Source: Arthrobacter sp. efr-133-R2A-120 (GTDB taxonomy: Bacteria; Actinomycetota; Actinomycetes; Actinomycetales; Micrococcaceae). From it: a DNA stretch of 64,000 bases. The stretch is taken from NCBI RefSeq assembly GCF_030209835.1, contig NZ_JARVRF010000003.1, positions 222,546 through 286,545 of the forward strand. The letters are read 5' to 3'. The notes below the pieces were generated by a model. It was not told the origin of the DNA. It was given only the letters and a program-made list of their open reading frames with translations, and ran no database searches. Positions within the stretch are counted from its first letter, which is position 1. Every line of letters starts with the position of its first letter. Both the position numbers and the translations under genes were made by a program. Shown here one piece after another: positions 15,947 to 24,860 of this stretch.

Positions 15947-16349
15947 GCCCGCTCACCTCCAGCGCCGCTCCGGGTCCTATCAGCCCGATGACGGGCAAGG
16001 GTGCCCGGACCGTCACTTCCAAGGTACGGATTCCTCGGAAACTAGCCTCCGACGTCGAGATGTCCCGGGCAAAGTCTGCGTTCAGCGCCGTTTCGATCAG
16101 GTCTGCGGTGCGCTCACGTGCATCGGCCGGTGTCCGGTCGGCGAGGGCGCCGTGACGGGCACCGGACGAGGCCGCGTCAATAAGGGTGTTGCGCACGTGC
16201 AACACGAGGGTCAGTTGGATGACGGCGAGGAAAAACATCGTCAACAGCCCGCCGACGAGCACAAAATCCACGACGGCGGAGCCACGTTCACCACCGCTGC
16301 CGGCACCGATGCCGCTGCCATCTTCCGCTCCCCTGGTGCGGAACGGCAT
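15927..16349 (-). CDS. TadE-like pseudopilin
   Basis: This is a 140-residue protein with the processing motif ERGSAVVDFVLVGGLLTM, in which Asp replaces the usual Glu at +5, followed by a membrane helix. The rest is a small extracytoplasmic domain (VRAPLPVIGLIGPGA near the end). It starts 3 bases after the stop of the pilin-like gene. With the neighbouring TadE-like proteins it probably forms the minor-pilin set of the Tad apparatus. Confidence 0.75.
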   Translation of the reverse strand: MPFRTRGAEDGSGIGAGSGGERGSAVVDFVLVGGLLTMFFLAVIQLTLVLHVRNTLIDAASSGARHGALADRTPADARERTADLIETALNADFARDISTSEASFRGIRTLEVTVRAPLPVIGLIGPGAALEVSGHAATPG

Positions 16350-16352
16350 GGA

Positions 16353-16625
16353 CTACTTTCCGACCTTGCTCATGGCCTGGTTGAAGAGTCCCTCAAGAGC
16401 CGGGCCTGCCAGCGCCAGCAGCCCGGCTACAAGTGCGGCGGACATCAATGTGATCATGACCCATCCGGGTACGTCGCCTCGCGCGGGATGATCGTCGCCG
16501 GGGGCCGGCCTTTTGTCCGAAGGCGTTCCATCGGCTGATCTGGACGGCAGGAGAGTCCGCAGCTGCCACAGCAAAAGTCCTGAAGCGGGCAAGGCCCGAC
16601 GTCCAAGCTTTTTCATTTTCCCCAT
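16353..16625 (-). CDS. Small Flp-pilin-like membrane protein
   Basis: This is a 90-residue protein with a basic, Arg/Pro-rich N-terminal half of about 50 residues and a single C-terminal hydrophobic helix (VMITLMSAALVAGLLALAGP) followed by ALEGLFNQAMSKVGK. Size and position, after tadC and before the TadE genes, fit the Flp pilin. However, the canonical G/xxxxEY processing site is missing: no Glu follows the helix start. The start is uncertain (ATG 16625 or the ATG three codons later). It could instead be a small structural partner, with the true pilin encoded elsewhere. Confidence 0.6.
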   Translation of the reverse strand: MGKMKKLGRRALPASGLLLWQLRTLLPSRSADGTPSDKRPAPGDDHPARGDVPGWVMITLMSAALVAGLLALAGPALEGLFNQAMSKVGK

Positions 16626-16745
16626 TTAATTTTCCCCCATTTCGTTGTGCCGGAATCCGTTACGAATATCCGTGCAGTTCTTTGTTTTCGGCATTCAAGC
16701 GAATGCCGATGTGATGGACATGAAAAGGCTTGTTGGAAACCGCCA

Positions 16746-17675
16746 TCAGAAGCCAAGATCCAGCGCGGCCAAACCGGGATAGACGGCGAAGATCACGGTG
16801 AGGGGCAGGACGCCGAAAACCAGCGGCACCATCATGGCGATTTCTTTGCGACCCGCCGATTCCATCAACTCTCGCTTGGCCGAATCGCGGACATCCGCAG
16901 CTTGGGCCCGCAAAACATCAGCCAAAGGAGTACCGCGTTCGACGGCAACGACGATTCCATCCACGAACCGAACAAGCGGGCCGAGCTCGGTTCGTCCCGA
17001 AAACTCGTGCAAGGCTTCGACCAGGGGCGTGCCGGCCCGCGTGGCCGCCAATACCAAGGCAAATTCCTTCGCCAATTCGCCGCGGGCCGTGCGACACACT
17101 CGATCGAGGGCACCGCTGGTGCTCTCCCCCGCGCCCACCGCGAGGGCCATCAGTTCGGCAAGGCTGGGGAATTCCGCCAGCATCCGCCTTTCCCTTCGTT
17201 TGATCCGCACCCCCAGCATGTAGTCCCGGAAAAGAAACCCTCCCAGTGCACAAACCAGGACCGAGACGACCGCAAGCCCCGGACTGAACCGGCCCGCGGT
17301 CGCACCCATGACCACCAGAACAATCGCTGTGGCAAAGCCCGCCGCCGCCCACAGCAACTGCTCCGCGCGGAAGTCCAGCGCGGACTTTCCAGAGCCGGCC
17401 CTTGCCAGCCTCCTGTTGAGGGAAGTGGTGCCCAGGTTGAACTTCGCCAAGTAGCGGAGGGCGTCCCGGAACACCGGCCGCAGAATGCGCTCCAAAGGGC
17501 CGAACGGTGCAACGTCCGGGGTTGTGGACAGCAGCCGCGATTCAATGTTCTGGGACCGGAGTTGCGGCTCGATGCGCCCCGCGAAGGGAATGGCCCGCAT
17601 AAACGGCATGCGGACAAAGATGAGCCACAATCCGGCTCCCAGAAGAAGTCCGCAGAACACGGCCGGGGCAGTCAA
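16746..17675 (-). CDS. tadC: TadC-like type II secretion F-family membrane protein
   Basis: This is a 309-residue protein with the T2SSF helical domain (LAVGAGESTSGALDRVCRTA, then LADVLRAQAADVRDSAKREL) and about four membrane segments. TTG overlaps the tadB stop as TTGA. TadB and TadC form the inner-membrane platform on which the TadA ATPase drives pilus extension. A gap of about 120 bases separates it from the pilin-like gene, where transcription could be boosted; I see no clear promoter there. Confidence 0.88.
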   Translation of the reverse strand: MTAPAVFCGLLLGAGLWLIFVRMPFMRAIPFAGRIEPQLRSQNIESRLLSTTPDVAPFGPLERILRPVFRDALRYLAKFNLGTTSLNRRLARAGSGKSALDFRAEQLLWAAAGFATAIVLVVMGATAGRFSPGLAVVSVLVCALGGFLFRDYMLGVRIKRRERRMLAEFPSLAELMALAVGAGESTSGALDRVCRTARGELAKEFALVLAATRAGTPLVEALHEFSGRTELGPLVRFVDGIVVAVERGTPLADVLRAQAADVRDSAKRELMESAGRKEIAMMVPLVFGVLPLTVIFAVYPGLAALDLGF

Positions 17676-18523
17676 CGCAGCACCCTTTCATCTTCAGGAA
17701 GGGCGCCGATGCGCAGCATGACCCAATAGCAGAAGCCCGAGACCAACAATCCGCCTCCCAGCACACTGACTCCGGCCGCGGAGTTGTAGGCGGCGACAGC
17801 TTCCGGCCTGCTGGCCAGCAGCATCAGGACGATCCATGGGGCGGCAACGGCCAAGCGCGCTCCGTTGATGGTCCACGATTGTCGCGCCTCAAGCTCACTG
17901 CGGGTCCTCGCACTCTCACGGAGGAACTCGGCGAGAGTTCCCAGTAGTCGGCCGAGATCGGATCCACCCACGTCGCGCGTCAGTCTGAGCGCCTCAATGA
18001 TCCGGTCGGCGACGGGATCGGCCAAGCGGTCCTTTAACTTGTTCAACGCCGAATCGAAATGGCCGCCGGAACGGTAATCCGCACCAAACTCTCGGAAAAG
18101 GGCACGCAACTCTTCTGGGCCCTTGTCACCGAGCTGGACAAGCGCCTCGGGCAGCGAAAGTCCCGCACGGATTGCCGAGCGCAAATGGTCGACCACATCG
18201 GGCCAGAGCTCCCGTAGCATGGCGGTCCGCTTGCGCGCCCGCCAGCTGACAACGGCCAAGGGAAGCCACGCACCGAACAGGCCGAAGCACGCCGCAATCG
18301 AAAAGGACGCCGTCACGACGTAGATCACCAAAGTGGTGAATACACCCAATCCGAGGCACGATGCGATGAATCCCCCGCCGCTCACCTTTTCGATCCCGGC
18401 CATGAGCAACAGAGACTCAAGGCGTTTCGGTTTTGGCTCCTTGACGGCGAGCGGGTGTTCCCATGCAGACCACCAGATGAGAAACACCCCCAGGCCACAG
18501 AGAACCCCCAGCAGCGGCGCCAT
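17672..18523 (-). CDS. tadB: TadB-like type II secretion F-family membrane protein
   Basis: This is a 283-residue protein with membrane segments near the N-terminus (LLGVLCGLGVFLIWW), in the middle and at the end, and a central T2SSF domain (DHLRSAIRAGLSLPEALVQL and ALRLTRDVGGSDLGRLLGTL). The ATG shares one base with the tadA stop (TGATG), so translation is coupled. It partners TadC in the pilus platform. Confidence 0.88.
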   Translation of the reverse strand: MAPLLGVLCGLGVFLIWWSAWEHPLAVKEPKPKRLESLLLMAGIEKVSGGGFIASCLGLGVFTTLVIYVVTASFSIAACFGLFGAWLPLAVVSWRARKRTAMLRELWPDVVDHLRSAIRAGLSLPEALVQLGDKGPEELRALFREFGADYRSGGHFDSALNKLKDRLADPVADRIIEALRLTRDVGGSDLGRLLGTLAEFLRESARTRSELEARQSWTINGARLAVAAPWIVLMLLASRPEAVAAYNSAAGVSVLGGGLLVSGFCYWVMLRIGALPEDERVLR

Positions 18524-19746
18524 CAGTAGTGCTCCAGGAGCGCGGCGACGTCAAAACCTGCCCGGGCGAATTTCTCTGCGGCCGGCATGGAATTCGACGT
18601 CGGTTGGAGTCTGCCATCCTGCATCGCGAATACCTTGGACGACTCAATGATGCCGTTCTCCACGCGTCGCCCCAGCGAAAGGACCTCCGTGACCTGCCGG
18701 CGACCGTCCGCGTGGCGGCTGCAATGGACCACGAGGTCGATGCAGGATGCCACCGTCGGAACGACGAACGCACTCGAAATGTTCCCGCCGGCCAGCAGAG
18801 GCAGAGTGCAAATCTTGGTCACGGCGTCATGGGCGGAATTCGCATGGACGGTGCACATGCCAGGCAGGCCCGAATTTAACGCAATAAGCATGTCCAGGCT
18901 TTCGGCTTCCCGGACCTCCCCCACCACGAGACGATCCGGCCGCATGCGAAGAGCCTCTTTGACGAGCCGGCGTAAGGGAATTTGGCCTTGACCCTCGAGG
19001 TTTGGCTGGCGGCACTGGAGGCCAACGACGTCACGCAGCGGGAAATGGAGTTCAAAGATCTCTTCGACGGTGATGACCCGTTCCCGGGAGCCGATATTGG
19101 CTGCCAGGCAGTTGAGCATGGTGGTCTTTCCGGCCTGGGTGGCTCCTGAGACGAGAATGTTCAGTCCGCTTGCCACCGCGGCTCCCAGGAATCGGGCTGA
19201 CCCAGGCGTCAACGTCCCCAGCTCCACCAGATGCTCGAGCCGGGTCGCCTTGACCACGAATTTGCGGATATTGACAGCCCAATGGCGGCGGGTGACATCG
19301 GGAATGACTACGTGGAGCCGGGAGCCATCGGGCAGGGCCGCGTCCACGAAGGGTGACGAGAGGTCCAGCCTGCGCCCGGAACTCTTAAGCATCCGTTCAA
19401 CGAGGTCGCGAACCTGCTGCTCCGTGAGGCTGATCGAGGTAAGTTCGGATTCGCCGTTCCGGGCAACGTAAACCTCGTTCGGCGCATTGAGCCAGACCTC
19501 TTCGATGGTGGGGTCATCCAGAAGCGGCTGGAGCGGGCCGAAGCCGGCAACGGCGTCGAACACGTACTTGCGCGCAATGTCCAAATGTCCCAAAGGAGGC
19601 AAGGGGCCGAGAAGCGCCCGCTCATCGTAGTCATTCACGGCGGCCTCGACGAGCCGGTGAACTTCGACTGCTTGGCTCAAAGGATCCAGTCCACGCCGAC
19701 GAATCAGCTCGCGGACTTCATCCTCGACGATGCGCAAAGCCTCCAT
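18523..19746 (-). CDS. tadA: TadA/CpaF-family pilus assembly ATPase
   Basis: This is a 407-residue secretion ATPase. Walker A is SGATQAGKTTML (around residue 200), the Asp box is RVITVEEIFEL and Walker B is RPDRLVVGEVREAESLD; the His box CTVHANSAHDA is also present. The ATG at 19746 has GGGGGG three bases upstream; a longer in-frame extension lacks support. It starts the minus-strand tad operon and powers pilin polymerisation. A perfect hexameric inverted repeat lies just upstream. Confidence 0.93.
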   Translation of the reverse strand: MEALRIVEDEVRELIRRRGLDPLSQAVEVHRLVEAAVNDYDERALLGPLPPLGHLDIARKYVFDAVAGFGPLQPLLDDPTIEEVWLNAPNEVYVARNGESELTSISLTEQQVRDLVERMLKSSGRRLDLSSPFVDAALPDGSRLHVVIPDVTRRHWAVNIRKFVVKATRLEHLVELGTLTPGSARFLGAAVASGLNILVSGATQAGKTTMLNCLAANIGSRERVITVEEIFELHFPLRDVVGLQCRQPNLEGQGQIPLRRLVKEALRMRPDRLVVGEVREAESLDMLIALNSGLPGMCTVHANSAHDAVTKICTLPLLAGGNISSAFVVPTVASCIDLVVHCSRHADGRRQVTEVLSLGRRVENGIIESSKVFAMQDGRLQPTSNSMPAAEKFARAGFDVAALLEHY

Positions 19747-19784
19747 TTTCCCCCCAATGCAGCATGCGCCCACGCGCTGCGGAA

Positions 19785-19800
19785 AACCTTCAACAAGGTT
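19785..19800. promoter_or_regulatory. Inverted repeat upstream of tadA
   Basis: AACCTT-CAAC-AAGGTT (19785-19800) is a perfect 6-bp inverted repeat 39 bases before the tadA start. It could be an operator in the tad promoter or a short hairpin in the leader. No regulator gene adjoins it. Confidence 0.4.
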
Positions 19801-19850
19801 AAAAGTAGGGGAGGTTACAAGCTGAGACCAAGTCATTTTGAGGGACCTGT

Positions 19851-19913
19851 GGATAATTGTCTTATCCGCAAGTCACACCAGAAACACGTGAATCTCTGGC
19901 CACTCCAGACCCC
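19851..19913 (+). repeat. Upstream element, copy A (before the sedolisin gene)
   Basis: This stretch aligns with 21967-22027 upstream of the GH25 gene at roughly three-quarters identity. Shared blocks are GGATAA-TGT, the identical 11-mer AGTCACACCAG (19871-19881), and CTCTGG-CACTCC-G-CCC. It ends 27 bases before the sedolisin ATG and is followed by an AT-rich possible -10 (AATTAT). It is probably a shared promoter or regulator site. Confidence 0.6.
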
Positions 19914-19939
19914 AATTATCAGGGCAAAAGAAGGATCTC

Positions 19940-21856
19940 ATGCCGAAAACACCGCGCGGATATCCCCGCGGCCGCTGGTTCAGCAGGCCCCGCCTGGTGA
20001 CCGGTGCCGCGGTACTGATGGTACTGATGGTACTGTCCGCGATTGTCACGCCTGCGCAAGCAGAAGAGAGTTCAAGCGACCCCCTTCCTGGAACATCGTC
20101 GGCATCAGTCTCGCCCCCTGACCCCACGCCGGCTGCCCAGGCCATGGCACGGTTGAAGGGGCACCGACATTCGCGGGTATGCGGCGACGCACCCCCGGGC
20201 TACGCATCATGCCATGCGGAAATCGACGACGAAGTCGCTGGTCCCCTGGCTGCCGGGCAGCTTCTCCCCGCCGGGTACGGGCCGGCAGACCTGCAGTCCG
20301 CCTATAAGCTGCCCTCACTCACCGCCGGCACCGGCAGGACCGTAGCGGTAGTCGATCCGTATGATGCCCCGACTGCCGAGGCGGATTTGGCTGTCTACCG
20401 GACGAGGTACGGGCAGCTTCCTTGTTCTTCAGCCTCGGGGTGCTTCCGGAAAGTAAACCAAAACGGCGGAACCTCCCTGCCGGCCCCCAACGCGGCGTGG
20501 GCCCAGGAAGCGTCCCTCGATGTCCAAATGGTCTCGGCGGCCTGTCCCAATTGCAACATCCTGCTCGTCGAGGCCACATCCAATTCCCTCACCGATCTGG
20601 GCACTGCGGTCAATACCGCGGTCAATCTGGGTGCCAGTGCTGTCTCAATGAGCTTCGGGGGGCCGGAGGTCAGCGGGATCACCCGGTTCGACGCCGCCTA
20701 TTTCAATCACCCCGGGATCCCTCTCGTGGCCAGCTCCGGCGACAACGGCTACACGAACACCACCGCACCGCCTTCGGTGAACTATCCAGCCTCCTCCCCC
20801 AATGTCGTCGCGGTTGGGGGCACCACCCTGACCCTCGACACAAGCAAGGTGCGGGGCTGGACCGAGCGAGCTTGGGGGGCCACCGGATCCGGCGCGGCCG
20901 GTCCGGGCAGCGGGTGCTCGGCTTACGAGCCCAAGCCGGCCTGGCAGCACGACACGGGCTGTCCCAACCGCACCGTCGCCGATCTGGCCTCAGTTGCCGA
21001 CCCGAGCACCGGCGTCGCTGTCTACGACAGCACCCCCAGCAACGGGATGAGCGGGTGGATGGTCTTTGGCGGAACCAGCGCTGCCGCCCCCGTCATCGCA
21101 GCCACGTACGCCCTCGCGGGCCCCACGCCTGCGGGAATCTCCCCTGCCCAGCTTGGCTACAGCTCACCGTGGGCGCTCAATGATGTTGCCAACGGTGCGA
21201 ACGGGACGTGCACCGTGCCTTATCTGTGCACCGCCGGCTACGGATACGACGGGCCCACCGGGCTCGGCACCGCTCAAGGTTTGACAGCCTTCACTTCTTC
21301 TTCGAGCCCGCCTTCGTTCACCGATGTCCCCGGCAGCTACCCCTTCTATATAGAAGTGACGTGGATGGCATACAACGGCATCACCACGGGCTATCCCGAC
21401 GGTACGTTCCGCCCCGTCCAACCCGTCACGCGCGAAGCAATGGCTGCTTTCCTCTATCGCCTCAGGGGAAGTCCCTTCTTCATCCCGCCGGTTATCTCTC
21501 CGTTCAGGGACATCGGACTACTTTCACCCTTCTACAAGGAAATCACCTGGCTGGCCTCCACCGGCATCACCACCGGATACCCCGACGGCACCTACCGCCC
21601 CTCGGAACCTGTCAATCGCGATGCCATGGCTGCATTCCTCTACCGGCTTGCCGGCAAACCCGCATACACCCCGCCCGGTGCCTCACCGTTCACCGATCTC
21701 ACCCCGGCTACCCCGTTCTACCTCGAAATCACGTGGCTGGCCTCGACCGGCATCACGACCGGATACGCCGATGGCACCTTCCGGCCGCTGAACCCTGTCA
21801 ACCGCGACGCCATGGCTGCGTTCATGTACCGCTACAACGCCAGAATCGGTCGTTGA
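19940..21856 (+). CDS. Secreted sedolisin (S53) protease with three SLH domains
   Basis: This is a 638-residue exported protein. The signal peptide ends TPAQA. The catalytic region (about residues 75-450) carries the sedolisin set: Glu190 and Asp194 in AQEASLDVQM, Asp268 in ASSGDNGYT and Ser380 in FGGTSAAAP. The Ca-site pattern ALNDVANGANG then YGYDGPTGLG follows. Residues 459-638 are three S-layer homology domains, each with TW(M/L)A..GITTGY.DGT and a closing AMAAF-YR. It should be anchored to a secondary wall polymer and act as an acid-type endopeptidase outside the cell. AAGGA precedes the ATG. The N-terminal propeptide is short for the family, which normally needs about 180 residues, so autoactivation may differ. 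Confidence 0.9.
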   Translation: MPKTPRGYPRGRWFSRPRLVTGAAVLMVLMVLSAIVTPAQAEESSSDPLPGTSSASVSPPDPTPAAQAMARLKGHRHSRVCGDAPPGYASCHAEIDDEVAGPLAAGQLLPAGYGPADLQSAYKLPSLTAGTGRTVAVVDPYDAPTAEADLAVYRTRYGQLPCSSASGCFRKVNQNGGTSLPAPNAAWAQEASLDVQMVSAACPNCNILLVEATSNSLTDLGTAVNTAVNLGASAVSMSFGGPEVSGITRFDAAYFNHPGIPLVASSGDNGYTNTTAPPSVNYPASSPNVVAVGGTTLTLDTSKVRGWTERAWGATGSGAAGPGSGCSAYEPKPAWQHDTGCPNRTVADLASVADPSTGVAVYDSTPSNGMSGWMVFGGTSAAAPVIAATYALAGPTPAGISPAQLGYSSPWALNDVANGANGTCTVPYLCTAGYGYDGPTGLGTAQGLTAFTSSSSPPSFTDVPGSYPFYIEVTWMAYNGITTGYPDGTFRPVQPVTREAMAAFLYRLRGSPFFIPPVISPFRDIGLLSPFYKEITWLASTGITTGYPDGTYRPSEPVNRDAMAAFLYRLAGKPAYTPPGASPFTDLTPATPFYLEITWLASTGITTGYADGTFRPLNPVNRDAMAAFMYRYNARIGR

Positions 21857-21866
21857 GGACTACAGC

Positions 21867-21898
21867 CACAGGCGCCGGTTAGCCCATCCGGCGCTGTG
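21867..21898 (+). terminator. Hairpin after the sedolisin gene
   Basis: CACAGGCGCCGG (21867-21878) pairs with CCGGCGCTGTG (21888-21898) with one bulged G and a 9-base loop, 11 bases after the stop codon. There is no U-tract. The interval from here to 22154 holds only upstream element copy B and no gene. Confidence 0.6.
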
Positions 21899-21966
21899 AA
21901 CCGACTAACTTTGAGGACCCCAGGTTCGGATGGACGCACAGTGGCGCCAATGTTGGTCCAGTCGTT

Positions 21967-22027
21967 GGATAACTGTTCAGCCACTAGTCACACCAGCACC
22001 ACATAAAACTCTGGTCACTCCTGCCCC
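21967..22027 (+). repeat. Upstream element, copy B (before the GH25 gene)
   Basis: This is the second copy of the element described at 19851-19913, with AGTCACACCAG at 21986-21996 and CTCTGGTCACTCCTGCCCC at the end. It is followed by TATGGT (22035-22040), a possible -10. The GH25 ATG is about 130 bases further on, giving a longer leader than in copy A. Confidence 0.6.
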
Positions 22028-22154
22028 TGAATGCTATGGTGTCCCGGTTAGGAGCTGGCCTTATGGTGCACTGCAGAAGCGTTAGTTGCTGGAGCTGCAG
22101 TCGCAAGCTATCACCATGTGCCCTCAATTGAGCGGCACCTTGCCGGAATTGAAA

Positions 22155-24710
22155 ATGAAACGAACAACCGCTGTAAAGGGACTTCGATTCCCCGTCGCGC
22201 GCACTGGCGTCGCACTAGGCATCGCGCTCGGCTTGACTCTCACCGTGGCCGGGGCCACTCCGTCGGAAAGCGCGATCTCCGCTGCTTCAGCACAGACGCA
22301 AGCCACGAAAGCAGAAACAACTGCGGGTACGAAACCGGGCCTATCTCCGACGGTTCCTGGCGGCTCCCCTGCTCCTAGGCCGCCTGCTCCAGCAAGTGCG
22401 CTAAGTCCGTTGACCGACTCCGCTGCAGAGACGACGGCGCCGGTCACCACACCTTCGCCGGTCGCAATGCCAGCGATGCCCGGCAGCACTCCGATCATCG
22501 GCGACGCGATGAAGCGCGCCATGCTCCAGGCGATTCCCAGCGGTGGAGCCGAAATGGGCCAGCGGTCGCCGCGAGTCTTGGCTGACAAGAACCAACCGGC
22601 AAGTGCAGCACCCATGGGGTCCCGTACCGTGGCAGGCACTCTCTCCATGGCACTAGACACCGGACACTGGTCTCCGTCGTTCGGCGTCGCTGGGCAGGAT
22701 GTCAGCGCGTATCAAGGGAACGTCGATTGGGCATCCCAGTGGAACCAAGGCTCACGTTTCGCCTACGTGAAAGCCTCGGAGGGCAACTACTACGTCAATG
22801 GGAATTTCTCCCAGCAATACGCCGGCTCACGCAGCGTCGGAATGATCCGTGGCGCGTATCATTTCGCCATTCCGAACTGGTCCTCGGGGGCAGACCAGGC
22901 TAGGTACTTCGTAGCAAACGGTGGAGGGTGGAGCCCTGACGGCTACACACTCCCGCCGGTCCTGGACATCGAATACAACCCCTATGAGGGCCAAACCATC
23001 GGCGGCTTCTACTTCGGCGACGTTTGCTATGGCATGTCAGGTGCGCAAATGAGCAGCTGGATAGCGGATTTCGGGAACACCATACAAGCACTGACCGGCC
23101 GGTATCCCGTTATTTACAGCACTACCGATTGGTGGGCTCGATGCACGGGAAACTCGGCTTCCTTCAGTGCATATCCGCTGTGGATTGCTTCCTACCCCTC
23201 TTCCCCAGGCAATTCGCCGGGCGTTTTGCCGGCCAGCTGGAACCAATTCAGCATGTGGCAGTACAGCAGCACCGGCCCGTTCCAGGGGGATTCGAACGTG
23301 TGGAACGGCTCATACGCCTCGCTCGCAGTCTTTGCGGGCACGACGCCGCAAGGATCGTTTGATAGCCTCACCGCGGAGCGAACCGACACGGCCGCTTCTC
23401 TAAGAGTCAGGGGGTGGGCCGCGGACGCCGGATTACCGCAAAACACTACCGAAGCACACGCCTACGTCACCGCCCCGAACGGCTCGCAACAGCTCTACAA
23501 GATCCCGGCCACAACTTATAGACCGGATGTAAACCAAGCACTAGGTCTCGGAGACAACCACGGTTTCGACCAACAAATCCCCGTGACCGTATCGGGGAAC
23601 TACCAAGTTTGCGTCTACGCCATTGGAAAATTCACCAACGTTGGGTTGGGATGCAAAACGATCTCAGTCGTAGGAGCGGAACCACCCATCGGCAACGTCG
23701 ATGATGCCTACGAAGTCCGTACACCTGACAAGGTGAGCTTCAGGATTCGCGGCTGGGTAGTGGACATGAGCAACACATCGTCGACGGCGGCCGCCCACGC
23801 CTATGTTTCCGCACCCGACGGAACGACCACGGGTTACGTAGTGCCAGCCAATGCATCCCGTCCTGACGTGAATCAGGTCTTGGGCATTGGAGGCAACCAC
23901 GGCTTCCAGCAGGACATCAACATCACAAAAGCCGGGACCTACCGCATTTGCTTCTACGCCGTGGGCCAGTACCTGCACTCGGACATGGGGTGTAAGTCTT
24001 TCACCATCGCTGCGGCAGCCCTGCCGGTCGGGTCCTTTGACTCCGTGGATCTCAAGACGACCAGCACCACGGCCTCGCTGACCACGCGCGGTTGGGCCCT
24101 GGATTACGGAGACACCACCAGGCAAATTGCGGTGCACGTCTACGTACAATCACCGGACGGAACCACCCAGCTCTACAAGATCACGGCTTCACAGCCGCGA
24201 CCGGACGTGAACAAGGTTCTTCAGGTCCCCGGGGACCATGGATACCAGACGGACATACCACTTAGCGCACCGGGCACGTACCGGGTCTGTTCCTGGGCCA
24301 TCGCCCTTAGCCCCGTCGCTCCAGGAAACGCCCTGCTCGGTTGCAAGTCCGTGACGGTCGGAGTCAGTGCCAAGCCCGTCGGATTTCTGGACTCGGTCAA
24401 GCTCTCGACAACGAACGGCGTCACGTCCCTTACCGCCTCCGGATGGGCCATGGACCCGACCACCGGCGCATCAATTGAGGTGCACGTCTACGTGACACAG
24501 CCAGACACCCAGCAAAAGTACTTCCCCATCATCGCCAACCTGCCAAGGCCCGATGTGAACGCGGCGATGAAGACCACGGGAGACCATGGCTTCTCGCTGT
24601 CGACAAACATCCTCCAACGGGGCACCTACAGGGTATGCGCGCATGGAATAGCTACGTCTCCCTTCTCGTTGGGAAACACGCTCCTGGGTTGCACGAACAT
24701 CACGTTCTAG
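22155..24710 (+). CDS. Secreted GH25 muramidase with four C-terminal surface repeats
   Basis: This is an 851-residue protein from ATG 22155 (GGAA 6 bases upstream). A signal sequence ([20 protein letters not shown]) precedes a Pro/Thr/Ala-rich stretch to residue 170. The GH25 lysozyme domain spans about residues 175-395, with the active-site acids in GQDVSAYQG and PPVLDIEYN. Four tandem repeats of about 108 residues follow (from 23347, 23681, 24027 and 24376), each with a GW-x-D start, RPDVN, a GDHGF-like block and a Cys pair (VC...LGC) likely forming a disulfide. It would hydrolyse peptidoglycan glycan strands; the repeats probably bind the wall or its polymer. I do not recognise a name for the repeat. 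Confidence 0.9.
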   Translation: MKRTTAVKGLRFPVARTGVALGIALGLTLTVAGATPSESAISAASAQTQATKAETTAGTKPGLSPTVPGGSPAPRPPAPASALSPLTDSAAETTAPVTTPSPVAMPAMPGSTPIIGDAMKRAMLQAIPSGGAEMGQRSPRVLADKNQPASAAPMGSRTVAGTLSMALDTGHWSPSFGVAGQDVSAYQGNVDWASQWNQGSRFAYVKASEGNYYVNGNFSQQYAGSRSVGMIRGAYHFAIPNWSSGADQARYFVANGGGWSPDGYTLPPVLDIEYNPYEGQTIGGFYFGDVCYGMSGAQMSSWIADFGNTIQALTGRYPVIYSTTDWWARCTGNSASFSAYPLWIASYPSSPGNSPGVLPASWNQFSMWQYSSTGPFQGDSNVWNGSYASLAVFAGTTPQGSFDSLTAERTDTAASLRVRGWAADAGLPQNTTEAHAYVTAPNGSQQLYKIPATTYRPDVNQALGLGDNHGFDQQIPVTVSGNYQVCVYAIGKFTNVGLGCKTISVVGAEPPIGNVDDAYEVRTPDKVSFRIRGWVVDMSNTSSTAAAHAYVSAPDGTTTGYVVPANASRPDVNQVLGIGGNHGFQQDINITKAGTYRICFYAVGQYLHSDMGCKSFTIAAAALPVGSFDSVDLKTTSTTASLTTRGWALDYGDTTRQIAVHVYVQSPDGTTQLYKITASQPRPDVNKVLQVPGDHGYQTDIPLSAPGTYRVCSWAIALSPVAPGNALLGCKSVTVGVSAKPVGFLDSVKLSTTNGVTSLTASGWAMDPTTGASIEVHVYVTQPDTQQKYFPIIANLPRPDVNAAMKTTGDHGFSLSTNILQRGTYRVCAHGIATSPFSLGNTLLGCTNITF

Positions 24711-24713
24711 TGT

Positions 24714-24742
24714 GGTGGCGGCCCCACTGCGGGGCCGCCACC
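24714..24742. terminator. Strong hairpin after the GH25 gene
   Basis: GGTGGCGGCCCC (24714-24725) pairs perfectly with GGGGCCGCCACC (24731-24742) around ACTGC, four bases after the stop codon. It lacks a U-tract, like many actinobacterial terminators. A small repeat CGACAG-N8-CTGTCG follows at 24749-24768. Confidence 0.75.
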
Positions 24743-24860
24743 AAGCTTCGACAGTGCGTACGCTGTCGGTGAGGCCGGCATACCCAAGGTAAGATTCTGT
24801 TCGGCCAATGAGCCGCGCCGATCGGCCAAGTGCAAATACCGACACGAACGGGGAATATCC

